From: Amycolatopsis roodepoortensis
GTDB lineage: Bacteria > Actinomycetota > Actinomycetes > Mycobacteriales > Pseudonocardiaceae
Direction of reading: 5' to 3'
Length of the DNA stretch: 64,000 bases
NCBI RefSeq assembly: GCF_014873915.1
Contig: NZ_JADBEJ010000004.1
Coordinates: 62,001-126,000, forward strand
Below, in pieces: positions 62,267 to 64,000 of the stretch (positions within the stretch are counted from its first letter, which is position 1; each line of letters begins with the position of its first letter). The position numbers were made by a program, and so were the translations under genes. The notes under the pieces are model-generated. The model was not told the DNA's origin. It saw only the letters and a program-made list of their open reading frames with translations, and ran no database searches.

Positions 62267-62431
62267 CCTTAATCCTTTCTTTTCAGTGGTTTTCCCACGC
62301 TCGCATTAGGGGGCAACCGTACCGTGGAAACGGGGGGGACTCCGCCGAGTACCGGGTACATCGAGTCGGTTAATTTCGATCGATCGACAGGCGCGGGAAG
62401 GGATCCGGGGCCCGCGGCGTTGTACCGACGC

Positions 62432-63427
62432 GTGACCTCTTTGCCTGACATCCCGCTGTCCGTGCTCGACCTCTCGCCCGTCGTGGCCGGAGGCGGTGTC
62501 GCGGATTCGCTGCGCAACACCCTCGACCTCGCGCGCCGGACCGAAGCCCTCGGCTACCACCGGTACTGGCTCGCCGAGCACCACAACATGCCCGGTATCG
62601 CGAGTTCCGCGACCGCCGTGATGATCGGCCAGGTCGCGGCCGCCACCGAACGCATCCGGGTCGGCTCCGGCGGGGTCATGCTGCCGAACCACGCGCCGCT
62701 GGTGGTGGCCGAGCAGTTCGGCACCCTGGAGGCGTTCCACCCCGGCCGGATCGACCTCGGCATCGGGCGCGCCCCGGGCACCGACCAGCGGACCGCGCTG
62801 GCCCTGCGCGGCCCCGGCGGACTCACCGCGGAGAACTTCCCGCAGCAGTTCGCGGAGCTGCTGGCCTACTTCGAGCACTCCGACCAGCGCGCCGTCAACG
62901 CCGTGACCGCCGAAGGCAACAAGCCGCCGGTGTGGCTGCTCGGCTCGAGCGGCTTCAGCGCGCGGATGGCGGGCGAACTGGGCCTGCCGTTCTCGTTCGC
63001 GCACCACTTCAGCGCCGAGAACACGCTCCCCGCCGTGGCGCTCTACCGCGACGCGTTCAAACCGTCGGACGTCCTCGACGAGCCGTACGTGATGCTCGGC
63101 GTCTCCGTGGTGGCCGCCGAGACCGACGAGCGCGCGCAGTACCTCGCCGCCCCGAGCGGCCTGACGTTCCTCAGCCTGCGCAAGGGCCGCCCCATCCCGC
63201 TGCCGACGCCGGAAGAGGCCGCGGCCTATCCGTACACCGACATCGAGCGCGTGTTCATCGAGGACCGGGCCGCGAGCAGCATCATCGGCTCGCCCGAGAC
63301 GGTCCACAAGGGACTCGAAACCCTGCTGGCCGACACGGGCGCGAACGAGCTGATGATCACGACCATGGTGCACGACCAGGCGGACCGGGTTCGGTCCTAC
63401 GAGCTGGTTTCCGAACTGGCGCGTTGA
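62432..63427 (+). CDS. LLM-class flavin-dependent oxidoreductase
   Basis: 331 residues if read from GTG 62432 ([21 protein letters not shown]). An in-frame GTG at 62324 would add 36 residues that do not look like the family. No start has a strong ribosome site. Bacterial-luciferase-like features are [75 protein letters not shown] and [24 protein letters not shown]. It uses FMN or F420; the substrate is unknown. It is divergent from the STAND gene and followed by a 53-bp hairpin. Confidence 0.87.
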   Translation: MTSLPDIPLSVLDLSPVVAGGGVADSLRNTLDLARRTEALGYHRYWLAEHHNMPGIASSATAVMIGQVAAATERIRVGSGGVMLPNHAPLVVAEQFGTLEAFHPGRIDLGIGRAPGTDQRTALALRGPGGLTAENFPQQFAELLAYFEHSDQRAVNAVTAEGNKPPVWLLGSSGFSARMAGELGLPFSFAHHFSAENTLPAVALYRDAFKPSDVLDEPYVMLGVSVVAAETDERAQYLAAPSGLTFLSLRKGRPIPLPTPEEAAAYPYTDIERVFIEDRAASSIIGSPETVHKGLETLLADTGANELMITTMVHDQADRVRSYELVSELAR

Positions 63428-63440
63428 CGCCGGGCGGTCT

Positions 63441-63493
63441 CGCGTGAAGGCCCCCTTCCCTCGGCTCAGCCGAGGGAAGGGGGCCTTCACGCG
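63441..63493. terminator. Perfect 26-bp-arm palindrome after the LLM gene
   Basis: Arms at 63441-63466 and 63468-63493 around one base, containing GTGAAGGCCCCCTTCCCTCGG and its complement. Near-identical to 7313-7361. The remaining ~290 bp to the next gene hold no open frame I would support. Confidence 0.85.
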
Positions 63494-63688
63494 CCACCAC
63501 CGCGCCCCGAATGGACCAACGCGCCACCGGACACGAAAGAACGGACAAGACCCCCGCCCGCCTTTGTCAAAAAAGAACAAGAATTCCCCGGTTACCAGGA
63601 CGTGACGTCTTGATCACACCGAAGTTCTTGTCACCAGGCAGGCGCGTGATTAGCGTACCGACCAGTAGCAAACAGCACGGTAACACCC

Positions 63689-63706
63689 CGTTGACCCTAT
63701 TCAACG
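63689..63706. promoter_or_regulatory. Inverted repeat CGTTGA-ccctat-TCAACG before the yrbE operon
   Basis: Perfect six-base arms about 80 bp upstream of the YrbE start. It may be an operator of the mce operon or part of its promoter. Confidence 0.35.
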
Positions 63707-63785
63707 ATTCCGTTCCGCCATTCGGAGCAAAGGAATTGCGCAAGCTGGGGTGTATTCGCCGTGCCCGGAAAACGGGAGGGTCGGC

Positions 63786-64000
63786 GTGGGCGTCCGGACT
63801 AACGCACCCTCATTCCCCGGCGCGGGTGCGATCCGGGAGACCGGCAGGCTCTATTCACTCGGCCTCGACGTCGTCCGCCTGACCTTCCGGCGGCCGTTCC
63901 AGGCCCGCGAGCTGATCCAGCAGTTCTGGTTCATCGCGAGTGTTTCGATCCTGCCGACGGCGCTGGTCGCGATCCCGTTCGGCGCGGTGATCGCGCTGCA
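63786..64000 (+). CDS. YrbE/MlaE family ABC permease, N-terminal part (continues beyond window)
   Basis: The first 71 residues are read from GTG 63786, which has GGGAGG 6 bases upstream. GAIRETGRLYSLGLDVVRLTFRRPFQARELIQQFWFIASVSILPTALVAIPFGAVIALQ is the typical start of the first permease (YrbE-A) of actinobacterial mce operons, including the ELIQQFWFIASVS helix. With the second YrbE and six Mce proteins expected downstream it would import sterols or lipids. The remainder lies outside the window. Confidence 0.88.
   Translation, partial: MGVRTNAPSFPGAGAIRETGRLYSLGLDVVRLTFRRPFQARELIQQFWFIASVSILPTALVAIPFGAVIAL

Noticed and set aside
62324..62431. 36-residue extension of the LLM monooxygenase
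   Set aside because: Gly/Pro/Ser-rich residues without family similarity; the chosen GTG gives the usual ~330-residue length, although no start is well supported.
63494..63785. Plus-strand frame 63511-63882 as a gene
   Set aside because: It crosses the YrbE start in another frame, has no ribosome site and no recognisable protein; the stretch looks like a promoter region.

Overview
The window is high-GC actinobacterial chromosome. The most likely source is a Pseudonocardiaceae member close to Amycolatopsis. Reasons: pervasive GTG starts and ATGA/GTGA overlaps, a SepIVA homologue beside rpmF and rnc, the start of an mce/yrbE operon, an IdeR-type iron box, a glnA4-type operon in the same gene order as Mycobacterium tuberculosis Rv2860c-Rv2857c, and many intergenic perfect palindromes. 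This assignment is inference. No transposase, phage gene, CRISPR array, rRNA or tRNA was seen.

Layout. 1-3.9 kb: end of a glycerate kinase gene, a cysteine-free HesB-like protein, a DUF5709-like protein, a GtrA protein, two YidH/DUF202 membrane proteins and a SigD/ShbA-type sigma factor. 3.9-13.9 kb: a complete non-phosphorylative L-fucose pathway. It has mutarotase, dehydrogenase, lactonase, fuconate dehydratase, ketodeoxyfuconate dehydrogenase and a diketo-acid hydrolase, with an ABC sugar importer and a FadR-type regulator. A shared 11-bp palindromic motif lies before both operons. 14-24 kb: Bcr/CflA efflux pump, ferredoxin reductase, acyl-CoA-reductase-like SDR fusion, GT-C-like membrane protein, MocR regulator, iron-box ABC ATPase and O-methyltransferase. 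24-27 kb: a class A PBP with a degenerate transpeptidase domain and a FadR regulator.

27-35.3 kb: one glycine/serine operon (gcvP-gcvT-gcvH-glyA-lipA-sdaA) behind a tandem glycine riboswitch. It should carry glycine through cleavage, serine formation, lipoylation and serine deamination to pyruvate. 35.5-40.2 kb: a Met/Cys-rich four-helix protein and a gamma-glutamylation operon (GlnA4-like synthetase, C26 hydrolase, aldehyde dehydrogenase, SDR). 41-42.5 kb: a second, archaeal-type aspartyl-tRNA synthetase behind a T-box leader. 42.6-46.7 kb: PadR/DUF1700 pair, a YtrA-type GntR/ABC operon and a DoxX protein. 46.7-48.9 kb: XRE / HExxH protease / membrane-protein cassette.

48.9-55.7 kb: housekeeping block mutM-rnc-rpmF-yceD-sepIVA, then coaD-rsmD, with an ECF sigma/anti-sigma pair and a secreted tandem RNase Sa-like protein inserted between. 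55.8-58 kb: HelD-family RNA polymerase remodelling ATPase. 58.4-62.3 kb: a 1271-residue HTH-STAND-WD40 protein. 62.4-64 kb: luciferase-like monooxygenase and the start of a YrbE/MlaE permease gene.

The intergenic spaces hold several dispersed repeat families: 21-bp unit arrays, paired GAAAGCCACTTTC palindromes, CCTCTGGATGCG hairpins, CGTGAGTGG hairpins and GAAGGCCCCCTTC hairpins. The most notable points are the T-box-controlled AspRS with residues typical of non-discriminating enzymes, the RNase with an inactive second copy, the PBP lacking its catalytic serine-lysine pair, the 21-bp arrays, and the fucose operator candidate.
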